A stretch of DNA of 64,000 nt. It comes from Rotaria sordida (lineage: Eukaryota; Rotifera; Eurotatoria; Philodinida; Philodinidae). Of the stretch, positions 11,400 to 22,628 are shown one piece after another (the first letter of the stretch is position 1; each line of letters starts with the position of its first letter). The notes below the pieces were generated by a model. That model was not told the DNA's origin. It did not search any database and saw only the letters and a list, made by a program, of their open reading frames with translations. Both the position numbers and the translations under genes were made by a program. The stretch lies in the NCBI GenBank assembly GCA_905250125.1, contig CAJNOL010000255.1, positions 62,001-126,000 on the forward strand, given 5' to 3'.

Positions 11400-14300
11400 A
11401 AACTATATACAAAACTAAAAAAACTGCTTCGCTGTAATCTATCGATAAACACAGCAAAAGATGATAAAAATACATTCTAAATACAACAATCAAATTTTCG
11501 ATTTTTACAAGACATATATTGCTAAAACATGATACAGTACTGTTGAAAAACAAAAGAAAAAAGAACACATGCCATTTGTTATACATGCATTATTTAGATA
11601 ACAGAGTAAAAAGAAATGCACATACAATCGAGCTTAGTATTGAATAAAAAAAGTGACCTAGAAAAGAAAAGATTGCGAGCTTTGTTATAGTGCATCGATC
11701 GAGAAGAAAGTAATATGATACGTTGACGAAAAGAAAAAAAAAAGAAAATGTTTTATCTTCATTATAAGCTTACAGATAAAAAATAGTGTTGTAAACAAAT
11801 CATATTTTCGTTGTATCAGTCGGATAAGATGACGTTCATTGTTTGGATTGGTGTTATCATTATCATATGGATTCTTTTCAAAATTCTCAATTCCACAGAT
11901 GCTCCAAAAATTAATGGTCTTCCAGAAGCTCCAGGTTGGCCTATTTTTGGAAGTTTATTTCAATTAAAAGAAAATCATTATTTTGCTTTATTAAAACTGG
12001 CTAAAAGACTTGGTCCTGTTTTTCAAATTCGTCTAGGAAATAAACGTATTGTTGTTGCAAATTCATACGATTCTATTAAAGAATTATGGATCAAAAATCA
12101 ATTTTCATTGATTAGTCGACCTATGTTATATACATTTCATACTGTTGTTAGTAGTAGTAGTCAAATATTTACAATTGGAACATCTCCCTGGGATGAATCA
12201 TGTAAACGACGTCGTAAAGCAACTGCAACAGCATTGAATAAGCCTGCTGTGCAATCGTACATGCCAATTGTCGATATTGAATCATATACGGTAATCAATG
12301 AAATTTTGAAAGAATGTGAAGATGGAAGAATAGATATTAATATCATTCCTCACCTTAAACGATTTGCTCTTAATACAACTCTTATGTTTACTTACGGCAC
12401 ACGTTTTTCTTCATCATTTGATAAACGTTTGGAAGAAATTGTAGAAATTCAAGCAGCAATGCAACGATTTCGATCTATATCAGATAATTGGCAAGATTAT
12501 ATTCCACTTCTTCGACTTTTTCCTGCTAAATCTAGTGAAGCTAATTCTTATCGACTTCGTCGTGATCATTATCTCCAAATTCTTCTAGATAGTTTAAAGA
12601 AAGATATTGCCAATGATACGGAAAAGCCATGTATTATCGGTAATATTCTGAGAGATACTACAGCAAAATTGAATGAAAATGAAATTAAAAGTATCGGTAT
12701 GTCATTACTGAGTGCTACTCTTGACACAATTCCTGCCAATATCATTTATGGTATAAGTTATCTCTCATCAGCACATGGACAACAAATTCAAGAACGTGCA
12801 TATCAAGAAATTCAAGATGTTTATCCTGATGGTGATGCATGGGAAAAATGTCTAGTCGAAGAACGAGTTCCATATGTTACTGCTCTTTACAAAGAAATTC
12901 TTCGTTATTTCACAATTAATCCATTGAGTCTTCCACGACAAAGTATCAGTGATATTGATTATAATGGAGTAATCATTCCTGCTGGAACATTATTTTTTCT
13001 GAATGCATTTGCTGGTGATTATGATGAAAATCATTTTATAGATCCATATACTTTCAATCCTGAACGATATTTAGGTGATGTTGATAGTACACCACATTTT
13101 GCTTATGGAGCTGGAAGTAGAATGTGTTTGGGATCTCATCTGGCCAATCGAGAACTTTTTGCATTCTTTATTCGATTTATTTCAGCATTTCGAATTCTTG
13201 AACCTAATGATCCAAAAGATGCTGCCATATTAGATGCAATAGAAGCCAACCAAACTCCTACAGCTCTTGTTGCAGAGCCGAAACCATTTAAATGTCGCTT
13301 TGAACCAAGAAACAAGAAAGTACTCGAATCATGGTTAGAAATCAGCAGAAAAAGAGCAGAAAATGATGAACATTCAATGAGAGACTAATGAGAGAAGTAG
13401 TCTAACTGATTAATTGCTTTTACATTAGGACTATGTGTATTATTCAGATCCATATGAACTATGAATATTCTAAAAAAACCTGTTCATGCCTTTAGCTTAT
13501 TGGTACAGAAATACTGTATTTTGACAGCATTATTAAAATCAATGTTGTGTTTCTCTGTAGGAAAAGTAGAAAAAATGACTTTTGTATTTCAACTTGAAGT
13601 TTTACACAGTGATAGATCTTATTGAGAAGAGTTCATTGATAAAAACTTGAAATCTTGTAATTATTTTTATCCTGAAATGCGATTATGGTAAAAGCATATC
13701 TTTTACATCGCTCATATAGACTTATAGATTTGATGTTCTTATTTCAGAATAGTGGATAAATCAAATGATCTGAAAACTTTCACAATAAAATTTAGTCGTG
13801 AAGACTTGTCTCTCTGCAAAGTTTCAAGTAGAAATTCAAAAAAATCAGTTTTGTCAAGTGTTCTTGGTTAAGACCATGACATTAAATTTAAAAATAGTGT
13901 TAAGACACAGTATCTTTGCAGCAATAAGCTAATGATGTGAACTATTTTCCGTGTATATCAGAACTCATTAGGGTTTACATGGTGCGAATTGTCCCGACTA
14001 ATAAGTGATTGATCAGTTAGAAAACTTTTATTGGTGAGACAAATATTTATTCAATGTAGTTTTCTGATTATCTTAATATAAATGGATCATTATCGAAAAT
14101 ATGCTTACTTGATTCACGTGATATTTTTGTTTGATTTAATCTACTGCTTATATATAATTCTATATATATCAATTTGTTAATTCCGCCTTGCATGTCTTTT
14201 ATCTATTGTTGTGCATTTTTTGGTTATTTATGATTAAAAAGAAATTTGAATTTGTTGAATGAAAAACCTCATGTGTTGTATCAATCATGATCATGATTAG

Positions 14301-14940
14301 TTGTCACAACATCAAAAATCGATGATGATCTTTTGAAAGTTTCATTTTTCTGAAAGAATATCAATTTTCAATGTTAAATATTTGATTGTGCCAATAGATT
14401 AAGAGTAAATGACTTTGTTTTTATTGTTATATAACGAGTACAGTAAGTGTCATAGAAAGCACAGATGATCTCAAGACATTTAAGAATATATATAAATTGA
14501 AAAATACCACCATCCAAGAAAAATCTCGAGCGTTTTTAGAACGATTCCGTGATGATAGTCATTTTACAGAACTGTTCTTTGCATTCTAAATATGAATAAT
14601 GAGTTTGTTAGTATGAAGAAGTATTCATTAAAAAAATCAGTTTAAGAAAATCAGATATATAGTTGTGTTTCTCTTGAATAAACACTGAAGAAAAATAAAT
14701 TTACAGATTATTTGTTTTTTTACTATTTAAGATTAAAAGGACCTAGTTTGAAGTTTTAATTATTGTCATCTGTCAAAGCATAATATGTTGATAATTAGTA
14801 GAATAAACAAAGATTCATTCATGTTCTTCTATTTTCAATTTTTATTTTTTTCATATTGAGTATTTACATTGTCTTCTATTTTGTCCAATGCAATTTTTTC
14901 GAAGAATAGTATACAAATGACTAAGTAGAACTATATATCA
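11400..14940. repeat. Tandem duplication, copy 1 (P450 with flanks)
   Basis: This block, with upstream sequence, P450 gene and about 1.5 kb of 3' flank, recurs at 17321-22628. The first 1,106 bp after the stop codon (13389-14494) align without any gap to 19679-20784 and are almost identical. The upstream 5' flank is clearly more diverged. Confidence 0.9.
11829..13388 (+). CDS. Cytochrome P450, fungal CYP504-like, copy 1
   Basis: Intronless, 519 aa, start ATG at 11829 in front of a membrane anchor (residues about 3-20, rich in Ile/Val/Trp) and a Pro-rich hinge LPEAPGWPIFG. P450 landmarks: K-helix ExxR as E356-I-L-R359, FNPERYL, and heme loop FAYGAGSRMCLG with Cys433. The heme loop followed by GSHLANRELF and the tail EPKPFKCRFEPR resemble, from memory, fungal CYP504 phenylacetate hydroxylases, which also have about 518 residues. 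CYP504 enzymes hydroxylate phenylacetate or hydroxyphenylacetates on the way to homogentisate. The oxygen-activation motif in the I-helix reads A296-T-L-D-T300; the usual Gly is replaced by Thr, whereas copy 2 keeps it. Absence of introns and the fungal signature suggest horizontal transfer. Substrate is not established. Confidence 0.9.
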   Translation: MTFIVWIGVIIIIWILFKILNSTDAPKINGLPEAPGWPIFGSLFQLKENHYFALLKLAKRLGPVFQIRLGNKRIVVANSYDSIKELWIKNQFSLISRPMLYTFHTVVSSSSQIFTIGTSPWDESCKRRRKATATALNKPAVQSYMPIVDIESYTVINEILKECEDGRIDINIIPHLKRFALNTTLMFTYGTRFSSSFDKRLEEIVEIQAAMQRFRSISDNWQDYIPLLRLFPAKSSEANSYRLRRDHYLQILLDSLKKDIANDTEKPCIIGNILRDTTAKLNENEIKSIGMSLLSATLDTIPANIIYGISYLSSAHGQQIQERAYQEIQDVYPDGDAWEKCLVEERVPYVTALYKEILRYFTINPLSLPRQSISDIDYNGVIIPAGTLFFLNAFAGDYDENHFIDPYTFNPERYLGDVDSTPHFAYGAGSRMCLGSHLANRELFAFFIRFISAFRILEPNDPKDAAILDAIEANQTPTALVAEPKPFKCRFEPRNKKVLESWLEISRKRAENDEHSMRD

Positions 14941-14949
14941 ATTAATTAA

Positions 14950-16491
14950 AAATAGTCTTATAAATTTAATTCATTTGTTTAATGAATAATTTTCAAGAAA
15001 ATATCATAGTTGAACAACAATAGTGAACATGAATCAATCATTTGAAAACATTTGAAGATTTGAATGAATCTAAAGAATACATTCGATTAATATAAAACAA
15101 AGACCAAATTGTTTTTATTATTAATCGATAACTATGTAGATGAGAAACTTCTCTCTCAAAATCATCGATTTGGATAAATTAATTTTAATAAAGTACAAAC
15201 AAATCTATTCAAATTTATTTATGGATTACTAATCTAGAGAAGAAAATTGAATTATGCTCAAAAATATTTTCATCCATTATTCAAACAATTATCTTTTTAG
15301 ATGAAAATTTTTATTATCATTTTCTCGACAAAATAGTTTCTAACAAAAGAAAAATATGAATCGAATGTGAAATGATACTTAAAAGAATTCAATCAAAATA
15401 AAATAATAAAAAAACATTAAATCTTAAAAGAAAAAAAAAATCACTTTCATTTGACATTTTTTTCCTGATTGCATCAACATTTGTAAATATTGTTCGTATC
15501 TATGAAAATAAAATTCAGTTTTAAGAAACATTCATATATCATGAAAAAGCAATCGTTATCTGTCGTCTAAAGAAAAGCATTTTAAAAATATTTCGAAGAT
15601 TTAAATATTAAAGAAAAGAAATTGATTATGTTCTTAATCAATTAAAATAATAAAAATATATAATTGATTACGAAAATCAATTATAAAATTTCATAAGATT
15701 TTTTAGACTATTCCCTAGACTGAAAATGATTTGGTCTAGAAACGAAAACTCACCAGTGTGTATCTATAACATAGTTACCATATGATCATATAGTATCTGT
15801 GGTACAAATAATCATATTTTAACTATAGTAGAAATAACCATCCGTTAGCTATGGCACCAATGATTCAAACGGCTGCGTATAATATCAAAAAAGGGCACTT
15901 CAGCATTAGGATTCAAATTAACCAAAGAGTAATATTCCAGAATGAAAACTAAAATATCCATATTTCACCGCATATGATTTTATTTTGTTGTATTACATGA
16001 CTCAGTATTTCGACCGTATTCCTCTGTCATGTAATACAGCCATTTAGGATCGTTTACGAGTGTGTTTGTTCAATTTGGAATGTCTTTGGAAATGACAAGC
16101 ATTGTTGTTAAATTATTGAATAGTTCGATTGATTTCTCAGTGCTGTATACATGAGAATATGTTACGATAATTATTAAGAGTGAAAAAATGACATTGAACA
16201 TGTGATTATAATAAACTCAAATCACAGTTATTTGAATAATGTGATATTATTGTCTTGTGTAATAGAAATAGCAATATAACATAACTAATATCCATTTTAG
16301 GGTTAAATGTTTATGGGTATTTTTTGAATAACTGTTCAACGAAACGAGAGAAATAGCTCGAGTTTTTCTTACTATCTAGAGTCAACGTTGCTCTATCTTT
16401 TAACAAAGTCAATGAAAAATTCCAGTCGTTTTTCTCCTTGAATACATAATGAGTTTTGAAGAAGAGCTTAATTTGCTTTGAGAATAATATA
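14950..16491. other. AT-rich spacer between the P450 duplicates
   Basis: No gene. A perfect 13-bp stem TGTATTACATGAC / GTCATGTAATACA (15989-16001 and 16026-16038, 24-nt loop) and a smaller 11-bp stem near 15660-15685 are the only structures noticed. Confidence 0.5.
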
Positions 16492-17320
16492 CTTTCCCAA
16501 TTATAATATAATGGACACGTAGTCTAAATCCTTTTCTATTGATCTATGCAAGGCCGAAATCGATAACTGTTTGTGTTCAAAAGACAAAGATTTTACTAAA
16601 TGCCACTCAAGAAATTCTTTCAAAATCTGAGCAGCTGAAAAATATTGTCATCTATAAGTTTTTAGCGGACTTCGACTTCGTGAGATAATTTTTTTCAGTC
16701 ACCATCACACCTACAACCCTTTACCAATGAGACACTATGCCCTGAATCCTAAAGAGTTCGCCTAGGCCCATATGAAAACATATATGCATGAACGAAGTTC
16801 ACTTTAACTGAAGTGAGTGAATTGGTACAAGAATGAATTTATAGTTTACATGTGACAACATTTAAAAAGCCGTTATTTATGTTGAAGAGATCAAAGAAGA
16901 ACTAAATGATGATGATTAATAACTTTTATTTATGTAAACATCTTAAAACTCTTTTCGGTTGACCGATTTGAGTTGAAAGATTTTTGTGATAGAAACACCA
17001 AAACAATAAAAGTTGACGAGAACTTTCTGAAGATATTGAATCATTATCATGAAAATAAATTCAATATATGGCTTTTTATGATGTTTTTAATAGAAAATAA
17101 GAACCTTCGAAAGTTAATAAATTATGTCACGAAGTCGAAGTCGATTAAAGACTTATGCAAGAAAATATTTGCTAGCTGCTCGAATTTTGAAAAAATTTCG
17201 TGAGTAGTATTCAGTAAAATCTTTATATCTTTTGAACACAAACAGTTATCAATCTCGATCTTGCATAGATCAATAGAGGAGAAGTTAGACTACTTGCCCA
17301 TCATATTATAATTGGGAAAG
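16492..17320. mobile_element. 829-bp TIR element at left edge of duplication copy 2
   Basis: Arms of about 200 bp (16492-16690 and 17120-17320) are inverted copies beginning CTTTCCCAATTATAATAT. The interior has no transposase. Within it, about 16967-17203 encodes an open stretch (KVDENFLKILNHYHENKFNI) of protein-like composition that runs into the right arm. No clear target-site duplication was seen. P450-flank homology to copy 1 begins immediately after the right arm. Confidence 0.75.
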
Positions 17321-18121
17321 CTGAAAAAAAACTGTTTCGCTGTAATCTATCAATAAACATCCCAAAGATGACAAACATACGTACATCCCACATATAATGA
17401 CTAAGTTTTGAGGCATGTTTAGATTTCCATAAAAATAAATTTTCTCATCTATGGAAATTTTCATCGCCATATTCTAATCTGTCGAAAACAAAACCCAGAA
17501 ACTTTCAATCATTTCCAAAATTTCTCAAGGTATTTTATATGAACATACACAATTATTCATACGATAGAAATAAGATCCTATTCCAAGGAGGAGAGGAAAT
17601 TTTGGAAATTACTGAGAAATTTCGGTAATTTTCGTGATTTTGACTTTCTCTTGGGGTAGGGCCTTAGTTTTATTATATGAATAATTATATGTATTCATAT
17701 GATACACTTGAAGAAATTTCAAAAATGACCGAAATTTTCCGGAAAGTACTTTTTTTAAATAAGAGTTCGTTTCGATTGCTCACATGGTAATTACGGTAAT
17801 TTCAGAATTTTACAATTTGTTTGATATCTGTGTGAAAAGTAATTTCTGAAATTTGATGATATATGAGAGCATTTTACTTTTTTGGAAATCTGAACACTAT
17901 GAAAAGAAGCGCACATACAATCAAGTTCAGTATAGAATAAAAAAAACTCATCCAGAAAAGAAAAGATTACGGACCTTGCTGTTATGCATTTATTGATAAG
18001 AATGGAAGATAGTACATTAACGAGAAGAAAAAAGAAAAATATGTCTTATCTTCATTATGAGTTTACAGATAAAAAATAACGTCGCAAACAAACAATATTT
18101 TCGTTGTATCATTCGAATAAA

Positions 18122-19678
18122 ATGGCGTTCGTTGCTTGGATTGGTATTATTGTCATCATATGGATTCTTTTCAAAATTCTCAGTTCAACAGATATTCCAA
18201 AAATTAATGGTCTTCCAGAAGCTCCAGGTTGGCCTATTTTTGGAAGTTTACTTCAATTAGGAGAAAATCATTCTCTTGCTTTATCAAAATTGGCTAAAAG
18301 ACTTGGTCCTGTTTTTCAAATTCGTCTGGGAAATAAACGTATTGTCGTTGCAAATTCATACGATTCTATTAAAGAATTATGGATCAGAAATCAATCTTCA
18401 TTAATTAGTCGACCTACGTTATATACATTTCATACTGTTGTTAGTAGTAGTCAAGGATTTACAATTGGAACATCTCCTTGGGATGAATCATGTAAGCAAC
18501 GTCGTAAAGCAGCTGCAACAGCACTGAATAAACTTGCTGTACAATCATACATGCCACTTATCGATAGTGAATCATATTCTGCAATTAATGAAATTTTAAA
18601 AGAATGTGAAGATGGAAGAATAGATATTAATATTAGTCCTCATCTTCAACGATTTGCTCTTAATACATCTCTTATGCTCAATTATGGCACACGTTTTTCT
18701 TCATCATTTGATGCACTTCTAAAAGAAATTGTAGAAGTTGAAGCAGCGATTTCACGATTTCGATCTACATCAAACAATTGGCAAGATTATATTCCACTTC
18801 TTCGATTTTTTTCTACTAAATCTAGTGAAGCTAATTCTTATCGACTACGTCGTGATCATTATCTGGAAATTCTTCTAGGTGGTTTAAAGAAAGATATTGC
18901 CAATGGTACAGAAAGGTCATGTATCACAGGTAATATCCTGAAAGATCCTTCAGCAAAATTGAATGAAAATGAAATTAAAAGTATCTGTTTGACAATGGTG
19001 AGTGCTGGTATTGATACAGTCCCTGCCAATATCATTTATGGTATAAGTTATCTCTCATCAGCACATGGACAACAAATTCAAGAACGTGCATATCAAGAAA
19101 TTCAAGATGTTTATCCTGATGGTGATGCATGGGAAAAATGTCTAGTCGAAGAACGAGTTCCATATGTTACTGCTCTTTACAAAGAAATTCTTCGTTATTT
19201 CACAGTTATTCCGATGTGTCTTCCACGACGAAGTATCAGTGATATTGATTATAATGGAGTAATCATTCCTGCTGGAACATTGTTTTATATGAATGCATTT
19301 GCTGGTGATTATGATGAAAATCATTTTATAGATCCATATACTTTCAATCCTGAACGATATTTAGGTGATGTTGATGGTACACCACATTTTGCTTATGGAG
19401 CTGGAAGTAGAATGTGTGCTGGATCGCATCTGGCTAATCGGGAACTTTTTACATTCTTTATTCGATTTATTTCAGCATTTCGAATTCTTGAACCTAATGA
19501 TCCAAAAGATGCTGCCATATTAGATGCTATGAAAGCCAACAAATCTCTTACAGCTCTTGTTGCAGAACCAAAACCATTTAAATGTCGCTTTGAACCAAGA
19601 AACAAGAAAGTACTCGAATCATGGTTAGAAATCAGCAGAAAAAGAGCAGAAAATGATGAACATTCAATGAGAGACTAA
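18122..19678 (+). CDS. Cytochrome P450, fungal CYP504-like, copy 2
   Basis: Intronless paralogue of the gene at 11829-13388, 518 aa, start ATG at 18122. Same layout: N-terminal anchor, LPEAPGWPIFG hinge, I-helix with canonical A-G-I-D-T (residues 295-299), K-helix E-I-L-R, FNPERYL, heme loop FAYGAGSRMCAG with Cys432. Relative to copy 1 it lacks one Ser codon in a Ser run. Protein differences are concentrated in the N-terminal part, the I-helix and the segment just after ExxR (VIPMCLPRR versus INPLSLPRQ), which is a substrate-recognition site in P450s. About 60 residues between I-helix and K-helix are identical. This copy keeps all catalytic residues and is the better candidate for a normal monooxygenase. 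Fungal origin is inferred. Confidence 0.92.
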   Translation: MAFVAWIGIIVIIWILFKILSSTDIPKINGLPEAPGWPIFGSLLQLGENHSLALSKLAKRLGPVFQIRLGNKRIVVANSYDSIKELWIRNQSSLISRPTLYTFHTVVSSSQGFTIGTSPWDESCKQRRKAAATALNKLAVQSYMPLIDSESYSAINEILKECEDGRIDINISPHLQRFALNTSLMLNYGTRFSSSFDALLKEIVEVEAAISRFRSTSNNWQDYIPLLRFFSTKSSEANSYRLRRDHYLEILLGGLKKDIANGTERSCITGNILKDPSAKLNENEIKSICLTMVSAGIDTVPANIIYGISYLSSAHGQQIQERAYQEIQDVYPDGDAWEKCLVEERVPYVTALYKEILRYFTVIPMCLPRRSISDIDYNGVIIPAGTLFYMNAFAGDYDENHFIDPYTFNPERYLGDVDGTPHFAYGAGSRMCAGSHLANRELFTFFIRFISAFRILEPNDPKDAAILDAMKANKSLTALVAEPKPFKCRFEPRNKKVLESWLEISRKRAENDEHSMRD

Positions 19679-20784
19679 TGAGAGAAGTCGTCCAACTGAT
19701 TAATTGCTTTTACATTAGGACTATGTGTATTATTCAGATCCATATGAACTATGAATATTCTAAAAAAACCTGTTCATGCCTTTAGCTTATTGGTACAGAA
19801 ATACTGCATTTTGACGGTATTATTAAAATCAATGCTGTGTTTCTCTGTAGTAAAAGTAGAAAAAATGACTTTTGTATTTCAACTTGAAGTTCTACACAGT
19901 GATAGATCTTATTGAGAAGAGTTCATTGATAAAAATTTGAAATCTTGTAATTGTTTTTATCCTGAAATACGATTATGATAAAAGCATATCTTTTACATCG
20001 CTCATATAGACTTATAGATTTGATGTTCTTATTTCAGAATAGTGGATAAATCAAATGATCTGAAAGCTTTCACAATAAAATTTAGTCGTCAAGGCTTGTC
20101 TCTCTGCAAAGTTTCAAGTAGAAATTCAAAAAAATCAGTTTTGTCAAGTGTTCTTGGTTAAGACCATGGCATTAAATTGAAAAATAGTGTTAAGACACAG
20201 TATCTTTGCAGCAATAAGCTAATGATGTGAACTATTTTCCGTGTATATCAGAACTCATTAGGGTTTACATGATGCGAATTGTCCCGACTAATAAGTGATT
20301 GATCAGTTAGAAAACTTTCCTTGGTGAGACAAATATTTATTCAATGTAGTTTTCTGATTATCTTAATATAAATGGATCATTATCGAAAATATGCTTACTT
20401 GATTCACGTGATATTTTTGTTTGATTTAATCTACTGCTTATATATAATTCTATATATATCAATTTGTTAATTCCGCCTTGCATGTCTTTTATTTATTATC
20501 GTGCATTTTTTGGTTATTTATGATTAAAAAGAAATTTGAGTTTGTTGAATGAAAAACCTCATGCGTTGTAACAATCATAATCATGATTAGTTGTCACAAC
20601 ATCAAAAATCGATGATGATCTTTTGAAAGTTTCATTTTTCTGCAAGAATATCAATTTTCAATGTTAAATATTTGATTGTGCCAATAGATTAAGAGTAAAT
20701 GACTTTGTTTTTATTGTTATATAACGAGTACAGTAAGTGTCATAGAAAGCACAGATGATCTCAAGACATTTAAGAATATATATA

Positions 20785-22148
20785 CCTCCGGAAAAAAGAA
20801 ACTGCATTCAGTATTTTACAGAAATCTTTTCTATAATAAGATATCTTTTAAAAAATAAGGATATATTCTGAACGCCCGTGGAGTTTTCTATCTCCCTGTA
20901 TAATTAGCTCTTCATTTAGATCTATTTATTATGAAAATAAATTTCATGCAACGAAGGCATCCTCATATCCAGATTCCCACGGACTTGATTTTGTCACTGT
21001 CATCAAAACAAGTGTTTGAAATGTTTTATCGCTATAGAATTATCTTTTTTGAAAAAAGCAACCATATATTCTGAAAACGCTTGAAATTTTCTTTCTTTCT
21101 ATATATTTGGTTACTGTCTTGCACTTATTTATTATCAAAATAATTTGAGTAGAATGAAGACAACCTTAATCGATAAGTACGAAAAATTCACGTTTTTGGT
21201 TACTTTTTTTGACTTTCTATGTCCAATTATATATACAAAGGAAATAAGTTTTTACAAAAGTAATTATGCATTCTGATAGAGCTTGAAATTCTCTATCATT
21301 TCATATATTTTTATCTTATGTTACATATATGTGTTGAAGAATAATTTGAATATTATGCGGCAATGCTCGTTGACAAACTGTAAAAAAAAAACTGAATTTT
21401 TTATCTATCTCTTTCGTTTTTTGTTTCACAAGCTCGAAATGATTGAGGAAATACGTCATTGTTAGAAGATATAATTATTTCTTTCAAAATTTATATCTGT
21501 AGTAATAATAAAAGTGATAACAAACTAGAAATAAATAGGATAGTGACAGGAGAAAATACAGGTTTTTAGGATTGGTTAAAATGGATGTTTAACTACTACT
21601 CCAGTTATTTTTCACTATATAAATATAAGATAAGACAAAAATATATAGAATGATAGAGAATTTCAAGTTTTATCAGCATACATAATGACTTTTGTAAAAA
21701 CTTATTTTCTTTGTACGTACAATTCGAAAGAACATAAAAAAGCGGCTAATTTTCGTACTTGTCAATTGAGGTTGTCTTCATTATACTCAAATTATTTTGA
21801 TAATAAATAAGTGCAAGACAATAACCAAATATATAAGAAGATAGAGAATTTCAAGCGCTATCAGAATATATGATTGCTTTTTTAAAAAGATAATTCTATA
21901 GTGATAAAAAATTCCAAAAATTTATTTTGATGACAATGACAAAATCAAGCCCATGAGAACCGGGATATGAGGGTGTCTTTGTTGTATGAAATTTATTTTC
22001 ATAATAAATAGATCTAAATGAAGAGCTAATTATACAGAGTGATAGAAAACTCCACGGACTTGCAGAATATATCATTATTTTTTAAAAGATGTCTTATTAT
22101 CGAAAAGATTTCTTTAAAATACTGAATGCAGTTTCTTTTTTCCGAGGG
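20785..22148. mobile_element. Foldback transposable element, 1,364 bp, inserted in P450 3' flank
   Basis: Two arms of about 540-580 bp face each other around a short centre near 21,450. Ends are CCTCCGGAAAAAAG and, reversed, CCCTCGGAAAAAAG. The element is flanked on both sides by TATATATA (20777-20784 and 22149-22156). The uninterrupted paralogous site at 14487-14494 has a single TATATATA, giving a direct empty site. No protein is encoded, so it is non-autonomous. The true target duplication could be 2, 4, 6 or 8 bp because the site is a TA repeat. Confidence 0.92.
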
Positions 22149-22628
22149 TATATATAAATACTTTGAAAAAATAGAACAATCCACAAACAATCTAAAGGTT
22201 TTTTAGAACGATTTAGTGATAATAATCAATTTACAGAACTTTTCTTTGCATTCTAAATATGAATAATGAACTTATTAGCATGAAGACAAATGTTCATTAA
22301 AAAAAAATCAGTTTAAGAAAATCAGATATATAGCTGTACTTCTCTTGAATAAATACGGAAGAAAAATCGATTTGCAGGTAATTTATACTTTTTTCTACTG
22401 TTTAAGATTAAAAGAAACTTATTTGTATTTTTTGATTATTTTCATCTGTCAAAACATAATATATTGATAACCAATAGAATAAACAAAGATTTATTTGTGG
22501 TCTTCTATTTTCGATTGTCATCGTTTTCATATTGAGCATTTACATTGTCACCTATTTTGGCCAACGCAATTTTTTCTTAGAATAGTATACGAACAACTAA
22601 GTAGAACTATGTCAATTCAATAAAAATA

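Larger units (their letters stand above)
17321..22628. repeat. Tandem duplication, copy 2 (interrupted)
   Basis: Paralogue of 11400-14940. It differs by about 350 bp of extra or replaced sequence upstream of the gene (about 17395-17890, rich in GAAATTTCGGTAATTTTC-like motifs), by the foldback insertion at 20785-22148, and by ending at the TIR element that starts at 22629. Confidence 0.85.

Noticed and set aside
19142..19605. Minus-strand ORFs within P450 copy 2
   Set aside because: Antisense shadows of the P450 coding frame.
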